Positions 24,601-38,100 of a stretch of 64,000 nt of DNA are shown piece after piece (the first letter of the stretch is position 1; each line of letters starts with the position of its first letter). Both the position numbers and the translations under genes were made by a program. This DNA comes from Aphrophora alni. Taxonomy: Eukaryota; Arthropoda; Insecta; Hemiptera; Aphrophoridae. A model generated the notes under the pieces. It was not told the DNA's origin, made no database searches, and was given only the letters and a program-made list of their open reading frames with translations. The stretch covers positions 152,402,431 through 152,466,430 of the forward strand of contig OY740767.1 of assembly GCA_963513935.1 (NCBI GenBank), in the 5' to 3' direction.

Positions 24601-27600
24601 TCTAATAATAATGATAAGTCTCCAAAGAAGTTCACAAGCCATCTCATTAAAGCAAGATCAAAACAGATAAAAGTAGGAAATATAAACGATGGAGAGGGGA
24701 TAATATTGTACAAACAAGTCAATGGACTAGAAATACTGCAGTGTTTAGTGAAAATTACAGAAGGGGAAGCTCTTTGTTCCATTGTAAATATTTTAACTGA
24801 AGACTGACGTCTAATAGTTGAACCCTTAAATGCCGAACCACTAAATGACTACGAAATCTGTAATTATGACAAACAGGAAATTCTTAATAAAAAAAGTCCT
24901 AACCTCAATTTTTTAAATCAAAAAAATAAATTAGACATTGCTAAAATAAGAACAGACCACATGAATTCGGAAGAGAAAAATGAAATTAGGAAATTATTAA
25001 AAGAATATCCTGACATATTTTACTTGGAAAATGATGACCTAACCTTCACAAACAAAATTAAACATGAGATCAGAACGACAGATGAAATCCATGTTTATTC
25101 AAGAAATTACCGTTACCCAGAAATTTATTGAAAGGAGGTAGATAAACAAATACAAGATATGTTAAGTCAAAAAATAATACAACCTTCACACTCGCCGTGG
25201 AATTCGCCTGTTTAACCTGTCCCAAAAAAGCCAGATGCATCCAATAAGCCAAAATTTAGACTAGTGATCGATTTCAGAGGTTTGAACGCTAAATCTATTG
25301 ATGACAAATTTCCTCTTCCTAATATAACTGATATTATAGACAAACTGGGAAGATCTCAATAATCTTAGTACCCTCGATCTAGTATCTGTTTTTCATCAGG
25401 TGGAAATGCACACTGATAGTGTTGCTAAAACGGTCTTTTCGACGTAAACCATCCATTATGAATTTTTGAGGATGCTGTTTGGTCTAGAAAATAGCCCACT
25501 GACATTCCAAAGAATTATGAATAATATATTAAGGGGAATTCAAAATGAAACAGCTCTTGTTTACTTGGACAATATTTTGATTTACTCTACTAGTTTAAAG
25601 GAACACAGATTAAGGGAAGTTTTCGATAGATTGAAAGAAGCCAACTTTAAAGTGCAATTCGGTAAAAAGGAATTTTTAAGGAAAGAAGTCGCTTATTTGG
25701 GTCATATTGTAACGCCAGAGGGGTTAAACCCAATCCCGACAAAATTAGAGCCATTAAAAATTACCCAATTCTAAAAAACACAAAAGAAATCAAATGATTT
25801 TTCGGATTACTAGGATATTACAGGAAATTCATTAAAGATTTTCCAAGAATAACAACCGATGACTCACTGTTTAAAAAAGGAAATCAAATTGACATAAATA
25901 AACTTGAATATGTAAATAGTTTTGATACATGTAAAAACATCCTATGTAACGAACCTTAAGTTGTTACAATATCCGGATTTTGAAAAAGAGTTCGTACTGA
26001 CAACAGATGCGAGCAACTATGCGATAGGGGCAATTCTATCCCAAATTAAAAATGGAGCAGACCTGCCAATAGCTTACACAAGCAGAACGCTCAATAAGAG
26101 CGAGACTCAATATTCAGCCATAGAGAAAGAACTCCTTGCAATAGTTTTTGGAACTAAATATTTTAGACCTTATATAGGCAGGAAATTAAAAATATATACA
26201 GATCATAATCTCCTACAGTGGTTATTTTCTGTTAAAGAGCCCAATTTTCCAGGTTACTAAGATGGAGACTGAAATTAGAGAAATACGACTACAAAATAAA
26301 ATATAAAAAAAGGGAAATTAAACAAAAACGCTAATTCCCACGCGGCAAATGAAGAGGAGACCAGCGAGGAAGATGACCAAACTGCCCACTCAAATTTCGA
26401 AGGGAATACACAAGTCGGAATACCCATCTCGGACAAACCGGTGAATTTTGGAAAAATTTCAAATTTTTCTAACTCTTGTAAATCAACAACCAAAAAATAT
26501 AAAAATACTAAAACTATTCGGAAACAGTAAAATGAGACTAATAGTTGAAATATCTGAAAGTAACTTAAAAAATGATATTATTAAATTTATAAAAGAATAT
26601 CTAGTGCCTATTGTTAAATACAGTATTTATTTTGAAAACTACTTTTATGAGAGACTTGCAATATGTGTAGTGAAGAACTTCAAAAACTCTAAATTATGTT
26701 TAACTAAATATAATACTAAATTGTTAGATGTAACTGGAGAAGATGGAATTCAGGAAATAATAGAAAATTATCATACAAGCAAAACTAACCACCGTGGTAT
26801 ACAAGAGACATATGAACAGATTAAACGAAAATACAATTGACCAAATGTTAAAACTCATATCCAAAATTTTATAAATAATTGGGAAATACGAACGAGTAGC
26901 CTACCATTAAAACTCGAAGTGAACCTAACACCCACAGAATCATGGCCAATTGAAAATAGTGTATATATAGCATATCGTTAGAGAAGAGTGGGTTTCTGAG
27001 TATCATTGACGGATTCTTTCGTTACGCACAAGTGTACCATGTTGGAGGCACCCACGTGCTTGAAACAGCTGATAAACTGTTAGATTACTTTGCACATCAT
27101 AGTATCCCTGAGGTTATCGTTTCGGACAATGGAACTGAGTTTAATAATAAGGTCATCAAAGAAATTATGGAACTGCACAGGATTAAAATCCACTTCACAA
27201 GTACCCAAAATCCATCTTATAATGGACTTGTTGAAAGATTCCATTCCACACTAATTGAACATATCAGGCTTTTAAACAATCAGGTTGGATTTAAAAAAGA
27301 AAACAACTAAAAGATAAAATATGCAGTCATAGCTTATAATAACAACATCACTCAGTAAACTCACGCCTTTCAAAATATTATATGGACATATCAACTCTAA
27401 TAATATTTTGAATATTGATATCCAAAATCAATTAACGATTATGTGATTGTCACAAAGAAAAAACTTTAAAAGCTATACGGACAAATCCAAACACACAATC
27501 ACAAAATTAAAGAAGATGTACTAACTAAAAGAAATTTAAATAAAAAGTCATTATCAGAAATACCCAAGGACGTTTACATAAAAACAAAGTAAAAAATAAA

Positions 27601-30600
27601 TACAATAAGGAAAAGATATCAATAAATTGGGAAAAGAAAACTGCCGAAATTAACTTCAGACATTACAACACTAAACAAAAAATTCACCTGTCAATAATTA
27701 AGAGACCAAGGAAAGTCAAGAACACAGCCAATAACCCAAATATTAATCCTGTTTAAGGTACCTCCTGTTCTTTGAACGAGCAGCTGCCCACACAGTAGAT
27801 ATCAAAGATATCTCCACCAACTTAGGAATAATTCCTATTGATTTATGACTTGTTAAACTGAAGTCATCTTATCATACATTTGTCCATTATTTTAATTTAG
27901 GAGATTTTGTTTTACAACTAAAAATCACGTTGAAAATTATAATATATTGGGTTAAGCTATTTCATAAACAATTGTAATAACTGTAATGCCAGCCTAACTG
28001 GAAAGGTACAATTTGTGACAGACAGACAGAAATAAAATTAGAGATTTTGTAAATTATTTTAAATTTATCAATCATACTAGGGATATTGTTAAAGAAAAAT
28101 TAGAAATTGTTTTGTTAGAAAATACTAATAATGTAAGAAACAAAAGAGGAATAATAGATGGGCTAGGATCTGTATTAAAAGTCATCACAGGTAATCTAGA
28201 TGACTACGATGGCAAAAGATATGATAATATATTGGAACAAATAAGTAGTAACCAAAGAGACATAACCGATCAATTAAAACATTAATACTCTTTCAGTAAA
28301 AATATAATTATAGAATATAATAAAACATTCAATATTATTGAACACAACCTTATTGAATTAAAATCTAAAATTATTGGTGTAAACAATAACATAAATGATG
28401 TTGTAGCTATAGAAAAAAACTTAGAAACATACTTAGTTAATTGAATACTTTGTATAATATGTTATTGCAAGTAATTACCGATTTGGAAAATTCTTTGACA
28501 TTTTGTAAGATTGGTGTACTTCACCCTCAGTGTTATTTCAATTAAAGAATTGTAGCTTATCTTTAAATTAACAAACCCGATATCTACAGCTATATCAACA
28601 GACAATGTCCTACCTATACTTCAGTCTTTGATCGGAAGGATTAAAAGCATATTCCAATAATTTTTATAAATATACTAATGAAGAGCAAGTCTTGGATAAT
28701 TTAAATGTATGCATTGTGTTTCGTTTATGTTCAGTGTTGTATTTAAGTGTTAAGTATTACACTTAAATAATCTGACACTGTTCAGCGAAACAATGCTGTT
28801 GTGAAAATATTTAAAAAAACAATTAGTAATGATAGTGAAAATGTATTTTTAATCTACTGCATAAAAGCATCACTGAAGATGGTGTTTTATCTAGTAAATG
28901 TATTTGTGAGGAATTGTGTTCAGTTTACAATATTTTCTGTCCCCCCCCCCCCACAGTATCTTTACTTTGGATCCTTGGGCTAAAGTAACGCCAGCAAGCC
29001 AGCTTGGACATGAGACCTTTGTGGTACCAAGTCCAAGCATCAGTGAGCTAGACAAACATGTGTCAATTATTAACACTCCCCTTTAGATTCTTGTGCTCTA
29101 CACTAATAACAAAGACGAAAACTATATAACTATTCACCATTATGTGTTAATTAAAAACAATTATATCTTAGGCCTAAATTATGTAAAAAAACTAGCCATA
29201 ATTTATATGATTAATTAGTTCTATATTTTAAAAAACCCAAAAAACTGTAGACATATGTGAAGGGGGACCGTTTTAGATCTGTATTACTCACTTAAGAAAT
29301 ACAGGAAAAATACACTTTTATTTTAGTCCTAGACTTATAAATTAAATACTTTTATAAGTCAACATTTGTAAGCCGAAATAATAGGAGAGCACTACCAATG
29401 TTCATGTTTCAACATTATCTATTTGCCATAAATGTATAGAGACAAAACAGATGAATTTTGTAAGTTTAAAATTGAAAAAAAAACACATGTTCTTAAGCTT
29501 TTATACTTGTAAATTTTATGGTCATTTTGTACTACAAATTGTCAAAAAACAAGTGCATGGATATAATACCAGGAAAAGAAATGATCTCCAACGGAGGCTG
29601 CATAGACTTGAACAGAACAAAAAATTGTCAAATTCAAGATGGTGTTATCCTCTTTAACAAACCTCCAAACAAATTCAAGACATGAAAATCTTTTAATACT
29701 GTCTGAGAAACTTATTACTTTCTTGGTCTTTCTGCTCAGTGGAGGAGTTTCTCAGCAATAGTTGCCAGGATAATTGAGGCACAAGTAGATGTCACAAGTT
29801 GTTGCAACCTAATATTTATGTTATGTTAAATTATTTGTGTTGTAATCAATGTCATCTGTCTTGCTTATTCTTTTTTGTTTATCTTATTTATATTGTAGTT
29901 ATTTTTAGTGTTTTGAATAAGAAATGAAGATTTTTGTCAAGTGTTGTTAAATAGTCTTAATATTAAGTATTTAAATTGTATAGTGTAAGAAATTATTCTT
30001 GCCATATATAATTGTGTCAATGTTTTGACAATAATGATGAAATGGTAGAGCGATTCACTTCACATGCACAAGGTATATAGACTATCTTTTCTCCTTTTTC
30101 AAAATGCTTATTATTCCATTATGATTAACCTCCTCTTAACTCTACACTTTATATTTTCATGGTCTTTTGTTTTTCACTTGTCGTTAAAAATCTGCTTCAA
30201 TAATAACTAAATAACTAAAAATTATTAAAACACAAGTACAATAATAAATTGTATGGCAAAATTAAAACAAAAACCACACATAATTTTGTCACTATTTATT
30301 TATTTAGCAGCTAGGAGACAATTTTGTACATTGTAATAGCCTTGTCAAGATTTTTAAAAGCTAAACTACTGTACATTAAAAGTAACAAACAAGAAAAAGA
30401 AACCTTGTCATATCTCAAAAATCCTTTCGTCATTCAATAAATGGCTATCCAACGAATTTATCTACAAATTAATTTTTTTTTTTTTTAAATACCGTTTTTT
30501 ATTTAAGGACATTTTTTCTGTTATTATTTTGATTTTATGTGGAAGACAGTTGTGGAGGATGGCGCAGAAATTGCTGGTGATATTGCAGTTTGAGCAAGCC

Positions 30601-33600
30601 TATATTTTGGTATAAGTAGATTGTGTTTTTCCTGTGTCAACATACCTATGTATTTGACTATGGTCTGTTTCTGTTTGAAACTTAGAATACATAACAAAAC
30701 TCAAAATGTAAATTGAAGGGAAAGGTAAAATATCCAGTTTTTTGAAAAAAAAAAAGGATGGCAAGAGTAGACCAAATTTACCCCAAACTGCATACTTTTT
30801 AATTTTCAATATTTACCCCTTTCAAGCATTTCCCCATTTACCAACTCCATATTGGAGATGACATAACACCATTGATAGTAAAATAGACTATAATATGCAA
30901 TTCTTAAAAGTATGGTATGAACTTAACTGACTGAACTTACTGCACAGTTCAATATTATACCCGACTTCCATATGAACAGTTAGATGGCCCACACATAAGC
31001 AAGAGTCATGTCTTTTCATCGTCTGTAAATACCTCGCTGGTTGTTAAAAGTTTGTTATAGTATTTTTGGAGTTATGTTTATATTATCGTAAGCCGAGTGT
31101 TCGTAAATCAAGAATTGGACCATTAATTTCCATAACTATTGTCACTCTGAATTAATATTTACAATTTTTTATTTTTTATAGGAAAATGTATCCTTATCAG
31201 TAATTGTTGAATTACACTGTTCATCTTGTACTTATTTATTTAATTTTTTTTTTTTTTTTTTTTACAGAGAGAAAGACAATGGTATCATGTCGTGCCCACT
31301 TTGTTGTAACGAATCATTTTCTACTCAAGAGTCTCTGAAGTATCACTTACTCAGTATTTTTGAAAATGTGTTCTGCCCTATATGTGCTCGAAGATATGAC
31401 AACATATTGTCACTCATCAATCATTTAGGAATGGAATGTGACGGCCAGCCAAAGTATGACTCTGACACAGACGATGTGTGCGACAGTATTTATAAACAGG
31501 TAGACCTAACTCCTTATTAATTTAGTTTATACTCATATTGTAAATTGAAAAAACTTTCTCACTTCCCCATCTCCAAAACCAAATAAAAACTAACTAAAAC
31601 TAATTGTTATCAAAAACGTTAGTTCAGTAGTTGCAATTAAAAAAACTGAAAATGAACCATATCTTTGAAAAAAATATTTAAATAAGGGTCTAAAATTTAC
31701 TTGATTTGTGCCCTCAGTATAAATCGTATTTCATTCAGATCATTTGATATGAGAGTTGGTTTATAGTCTTGGAACATCATATATTAATTTATATAAACTA
31801 AAATTATAAGCGAATAATCTATAATAATTCAGTGGGAGAAAACAAAATCAGTTTTGATGGAGAGACCAAGGCAATAGAATTTGCTTTGCAACAACTTCTA
31901 TACAGACCCAATGCCTACCAGAATGCTGTATTCATGGTTGACTCAAAAGCAGCAATACAAGCTATATCTTCCAACAAAAGAATAAATAGCAAAACTGTAA
32001 ATGACGCTCAAAAAATGATCAAATGTCTGCAAAAATTGGGAAACGTATATGCCTGCAATGTTGGAATATTGGGGAACGAGATGGCAGAAAAACTGGCAAA
32101 GAAGGGAACACAGCTCCAACATGGGAAAGCAGCTCTGAACACTCTGACAGCCAAAACAATAATTAAGACGGAGGCAACCAGCGAGTTCTACCGAAGGACA
32201 AAAATCATCTCTGAAGGGAGGATGTGGCAAGATATAGGGAAGACCTGGGAGAAGAATAGGTGTAAGCCAAGAAGAGAGGCAGTGGCCGCATTCCACCTAA
32301 ATACGGGACATAACTGCTTGGCAGTTCATCTGCACAAAATGAAGATTTTATCCTCTGACGAATGTACCCTGTGCGACGACACAAACTCTGTAATGAATAA
32401 CGATCATTAAACAGTATGCTGTAAGCTTGACGCTGATCAGAGAAGATCACAGAACATACATAAGCTGTATTGGGACGCCAGAAGACTGATGGAATGAAAT
32501 CCGTGAAGTCGCCAAATAAACAAACAAACAAACAATCTATAATAACAATAAGTTAACCCTATTGTGACTTTAAAAAAATTGAAGTTTTATAAAGTTTCCA
32601 ATATAAAATAAACTACATACATAAATTATAGTTATTAAGACTATATATTTGTAATATTTTGCAGGCACATGCTACAAAGAGTTCAGATGAATCATTTACA
32701 TTGCCTCAAGATACTCTAGCTATGATTTCATTTAAAGTGTCAAGCACTCCTAAAGGTAAGTTCATTTTTATATAGTGTACTAGTTTAGGCCGCGGCTCTG
32801 TACATGTTTAAATCAGGATTTTTTTGCGTATATTCATAATTTACTTTAGACTTTTTGTAATAGACAATTTGCATTATTTAGTAGCATATTATAAAAACGA
32901 TGTTTGATTTTAACTGTTGTAGCTAGAGAGATAAGTACAGGACGTTTTAGTAAATTAAATCTACTAACATGAAATAAATCTACTAACATTTTTAAACAAA
33001 TATATTATTATTTTATTTACCTTTACGATAGGTAGGGCAGAGAAGAGTAAGTGAGTAGATTTAATAGAAAAAGTTTTTTTTATCTGAGGACCTCTTTGTA
33101 AAGAATATTTTTATTTTTACCATTAGGCACCAGCAGGTAGAGATTGCTGCTAAAATTCACATGTGAACATACTACACGTCCATATGATAAGCATGGGCTT
33201 CACAGATCAATGCCAGCTACCTTAGGTTGATGAGAATTGAATCACCTAAATTAAAATACGGCGGGTTTCAAACTGAAAGTAACAATAATTTTTAAACCTA
33301 AAGCAAATTTAATAATTCTAAATAATGTTTTAATTTTGTTCTAGATTTCTTATTGGTACTTATGATGTTGCTAAAATGTCAAAAATGTATGGGAGCATAT
33401 AAATTTCCTCTTAATTGCTAACAAAAACTATTTAAATTGTTAATTAGCAACTACTGCAATAAATCTTAAATCGTTTTCAGTTCCAGTTAGCGGTTAAATC
33501 ATATACCAATTTTTCATTAACAATACATTATGTTGCCGCATAAAATGTGTCAGAAAATCTGGATTTCATCTTTTCAGCAACAAAAATAGTTTTAACTGGA

Positions 33601-35123
33601 AACTACTGCATTGATTTCCAAAAAGTTTTCAGTTCCAATTAGTATTCAAGTCATATATTATCCTTGTCACTGAAAAATTATTATGTTATACCTGAAAATT
33701 TTAAGAAAATGAGTAGTATAAATCGAAATTCTGGATTTTGTACTTTCAGCAGCAAACAATGGTTATAACTTGTAAACTATTAGAGCAAGTTCAAAAAAGT
33801 TTTCAGTTCCAATTATCATTATGTGATAAATTAAGGAAATTCTCACAGTTAATCTGAATTTTCAATTGTCAAGTACTGGTATGTTCCCCCTCCCTCTTAT
33901 TTTGAGCTAGTGTGCAGTTTCGACGAATCCCACAGTGTGCTACAAGAGACCAGTAGTTGTGTTTTTTCAGTGTGTTTTCTTTGGTTTTCGCTGTTAGCCC
34001 AAATATGGTTGGCTAACCTCGCTTTAGACGGGTCTAGCAACCCCTAGGTGCCTTTATTTAATAGCACACACATGAACTTTCCGAAATATGAGTTACTTAT
34101 GTGAATAGGCCAAAACATGGCTTGTTAACCACGTAATGCTTTCGACGACCCTTTTCTGATAAATTATTAAGTATAACATGTAATGGTATAAATTATAATT
34201 TATATTAGTGTTTATCAAAGCTGGCTTGTGTTATTGAATGATTATTAGGTTACGCACATTTACAATCTTTTTTCAGTTCCTTTGTTTTGGATGTCGGATA
34301 ATTGGTTTCAACCTTTACTTCAAGGTCATCTTGAGATCTTTAAAACATATTCATTTGTGTAGACTTCGTTAACACATATCACACATATACGCATAAGACA
34401 CAACAATTAACATTTAAAAATTTTGACACATCTGTTCGGTCATCCAACATTCAAATCAAAGGAACTGAATAAAGAGTGTAAAGGTATGTAATCTAATAAT
34501 CATTGAAAACTCAGTTCTGGTAGCTAAAATCTCCAAAAATGAAATGTATTATTTATTAGGTCAATATTGCGACAAGACGTGTGTGTGACCATTTTGACGA
34601 ACTGTTCTACCTCAGTATGATGTAACATGTTTAACCTTTGTATGAACATGCATCTACATTCTTTAAGTCCTGGGTAAATTAATTATCTTTATAATAAGTT
34701 TACCTCTGATCCCCCCCCCTCCATAGTAAAACTATTCTTTTCATATGGTAGCAGAGTGTGGGTACGATCCAAGGACCTTTTGGTTATGGGCCCACCACAC
34801 ATCCATTTTACTGGGGAGGAATGGTGGTGAACTTATTAGAAGAATAACTAATTTACTAGGGATTTAACAAATGTAGAAATGTGCTCAGTATATAATATTT
34901 TGTTATTACCTAATAGTTTACTTAGGTAAACTTAGGTTTGATAGATTACTAAACAAAGTTGTAACCGTACATACAGTATATTGTGTTTGAGTTAATAAGA
35001 AAAGAATTTTTTTCTCTCTTCCCAAGTTATAAAAATAATTCATGTCACCATCCCTTATCAAATTAAATTAACCCCAAACCAATGTGCGCTTTTATGTTCG
35101 TTGTTGTCAGATATGACCTATCT

Positions 35124-35182
<59 letters not shown>

Positions 35183-38100
35183 AAAACTCAAATTATCAAA
35201 ACATTATAAGAATCATTACTGGCATTTCAATCCTTATTATTGTATTACCTTTTTTTGCCTTTGTTTTCTCTTTCTCAATCTGGAATTCTGTTATTCTGAA
35301 GATAAAAAGGATCAATAAGTTCACCGCCAAGCAGGGTAAAACCTTACAGCAACTGGATATTAATAACACCCCCCCCCCTCTCAATACTATAACCTGGCAT
35401 TTCAAGATGACAGACCTTATCAGAGCCATAAAATAATGCTGGCTCCTAGAGCTTTCCAATATGGATGATAAGGTACAAACATACCATCCCACCTCTTTCG
35501 AACATTAAATTGAATTAAACCTGAGCTATGGGACCAATCAAAAGCTGTGGGTAAAGTTTTTTTCTTTTTACCAATTACAACTGCTACACGTTTCACAACA
35601 GTCACTATTGTAACATCACCGGCTGATTACTTGGCCTTGATACCCATCATTAATAACAATCTATAACAATCGAGCTGTTATGAATTATGGTATAAAGTTT
35701 AAAAAAACTTTGTTAAAAGGCTATCTAACAATGTAAAGGTTAAAGTAAATGTTAACCTAATAGAACAGGCTGGAAATAAAAGTAAAACAGCTTGGTCAAT
35801 TGTAAATAACTATTGTAATTCAAGTATGAATAAAAGCAGAAACAACTATGTCAAGAAAAGATTTGGTAGTTTAATAAATTTACTTATGTACTTTTATGTC
35901 TCCAGGAAATATAAAGAGTATGATAGAATAACTAATTCTGGAGTAGTATACTTTGAACTTTATTAAGTACAGTAAACTTCCTCTAGTCCGGCATCCTACG
36001 GTCCGGCACGCTTGATAATCCGGCACGACTTTAAAAAAAAAAAAAAAAAAAAAAAATTGGTTGAAAAATCTTTCGTTTCTGCCGTCGTCGGGCGATATCG
36101 TGTAGGCTCGGGCGACATCCTGTACGCTCGGCAGTCACGTGCTCACTGGCCACGCCTACAGCATCGGACTTCTAGTCTAGCCACTGTACAGTTGTTCTTT
36201 CGTTTCTGCCGTCGTCGGGCGACATCGTGTAGGCTCGGGCGACATCGTGTACGCTCGGCAGTCACGTGCTCACTGGCCACGCCTACAGCACCGGACTTCT
36301 AGTCTATCCACTGTACTAGCCGTGTTCTACTGTCATAGCCATTTTGATCCGTCTACGCTTACATTAGAGATCAGTCTGTTAACATTGTGGGGTTGTGTTG
36401 TGAGTTGTTTGGGAGGTTGTGGGGTTGTGTTGTGAGTTGTTTGGGAGGTTGTGGGGTTGTGTGAGCGTTGTTGTGAGTTACTGTATTGGACAGTTGTTTG
36501 AGACATGGGGCCTAAAGTAAACATTGGGTCTTCAAAAAGAAAACACGTAACTTTGACTCTGGCACAAAAGCTTGACATTTTACAGAAGACTGAAAAAGGT
36601 GTAAGTATACATATAATTATGAAAGAGTATAATATAGGGTCGTCAACAATTTACGACATAAAAAAGAACAAAGAACAGTTAAAGAAGTTTTTGAATCAAT
36701 CTGATACAATGAAAAATCTGATCGAAAGACAAACATTAAAAAAACCTAAATTAGATGAATTAGACTCAATTTTGTACAATTGGTTTTCGGTCAAACGGTC
36801 TGAGGGAAAACCAATAACTGGCCCTTTGCTTGTTGAAAAAGCCAAACAGTTTCAAAAAGATTTGAACATGGAAGGTGATTGCAAGTTTTCAGAAGGGTGG
36901 TTGAGAAGTTTCAAAACTCGACATGGTATCAGAAAATTAGATATTTCTGGTGAGCTAAATTCTGCTGATTTTCAAGGTGGTGAGGAGTTTAAAATTAAAT
37001 TTAAGACGATTGTTGAAGAAAATAACCTGACTGCATGTCAAATTTATAATGCAGACGAAACCGGTCTTTTGTGGCGTTGTTTACCTAATTCTACTCTTGC
37101 TGGTGGGGATGAGAAATGTGTTAAAGGTTTCAAGAAAAACAAAGATCGGTTAACTGTACTGCTATGCTCTAATGCATCCGGGGATCACAAAATAAAACCT
37201 TTTGTGATAGGAAAATCAAAAAACCCTAGAGCCCTGAAAGGTGTTACATCCCTTCCAGTTGTCTATGGAGCACAATCAAATGCATGGATGAGTCAAGAAC
37301 TGTTTCGAAACTGGTTCTTCAAAGACTTTGTGCCAGGATTATGAAACTTCATGTCATAAGAAATGATTTCATAAAAAAACGGAGAGAAAAAACTAAAAAG
37401 CAAGTTGACATTCGAGAGTGGTTTAAGATAGTACCTCCTTCCAACCAGAACAACCCAAAGGACTTAAACCAACCGTCTTGCTCCTATTCAAATTGAAAAG
37501 ACAGCCACATTTTTATTTTTAATGTTTGTAGTGTGTTTTACTGTACTGTACATATTATTTTGTAATCCTTTAACCAATAAAAAACATACGGTACTGTTAT
37601 TTTTATTCCATTACATCGTTTTTACCGTTTTTCCGATATACTTCCTGTAATCTGGCATATTTTATAATCCGGCATGCTTCAAGTCCCGAACGTGCCGGAT
37701 TACAGGAAGTTTACTGTATAATTAAAGAAAAATACATTCTACACAGACTAGCCTAACAAAGCCTACTCCTCCATTTCTTTTCTTTGACTCCCTATAGATG
37801 AACCCCTGTCTATAGATACTTACATCTATAACAGACATCATTACATCATTACATAGATGTACTTAATATAGATAAGTTTATCCTAGGTAAACTTAACGTA
37901 TACAAAAGTGACATTTTTTCCATGAACATAGATTAAGAGCCACATTCTTTTGTTTCTGTACTAAATTAAAATTTATTTGTTATATTTAATTTCAGTTCCA
38001 AATGATGTTTTAAATTCTATTTTGATAGTACCGGACAATGAAGAATCGTCACCAGTAGTTCTTCCATCTAATGCATTAAATGACCTTAATAATCATACTT

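Larger units (their letters stand above)
23690..28660 (+). mobile_element. Ty3/gypsy element with envelope remnant (errantivirus-like)
   Basis: In order: a Pro/Asn/Gln-rich gag end (about 23700-24210), protease, reverse transcriptase, RNase H, integrase and an F-type envelope remnant. This is the layout of insect errantiviruses of the gypsy group. Many stops and shifts break it. The 5' part of gag, the leader and both LTRs are absent: at the left it abuts Tigger sequence, and at the right no LTR could be identified. It lies in intron 1 of gene B in the same orientation. Confidence 0.85.
35970..37716 (+). mobile_element. Tigger element, both ends present, internally deleted
   Basis: Left end CAGTAAACTTCCTCTAGTCC, right end GGAAGTTTACTG, each flanked by TA; subterminal TCCGGCA/TGCCGGA motifs are repeated at both ends. 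It holds a long 5' region with tandem duplications, then a transposase ORF and a transposase tail. The middle of the transposase is deleted. It lies in intron 3 of gene B, same strand, and its ORF is intact up to the deletion, so the insertion is comparatively young. Confidence 0.9.

Noticed and set aside
35127..35180. (TA)n run as a regulatory site
   Set aside because: A plain microsatellite explains it; nothing ties it to a promoter.
36012..36435. Plus-strand frames upstream of the Tigger ORF
   Set aside because: They arise from the 127-base duplication and a poly(A) run in the element's 5' non-coding part.
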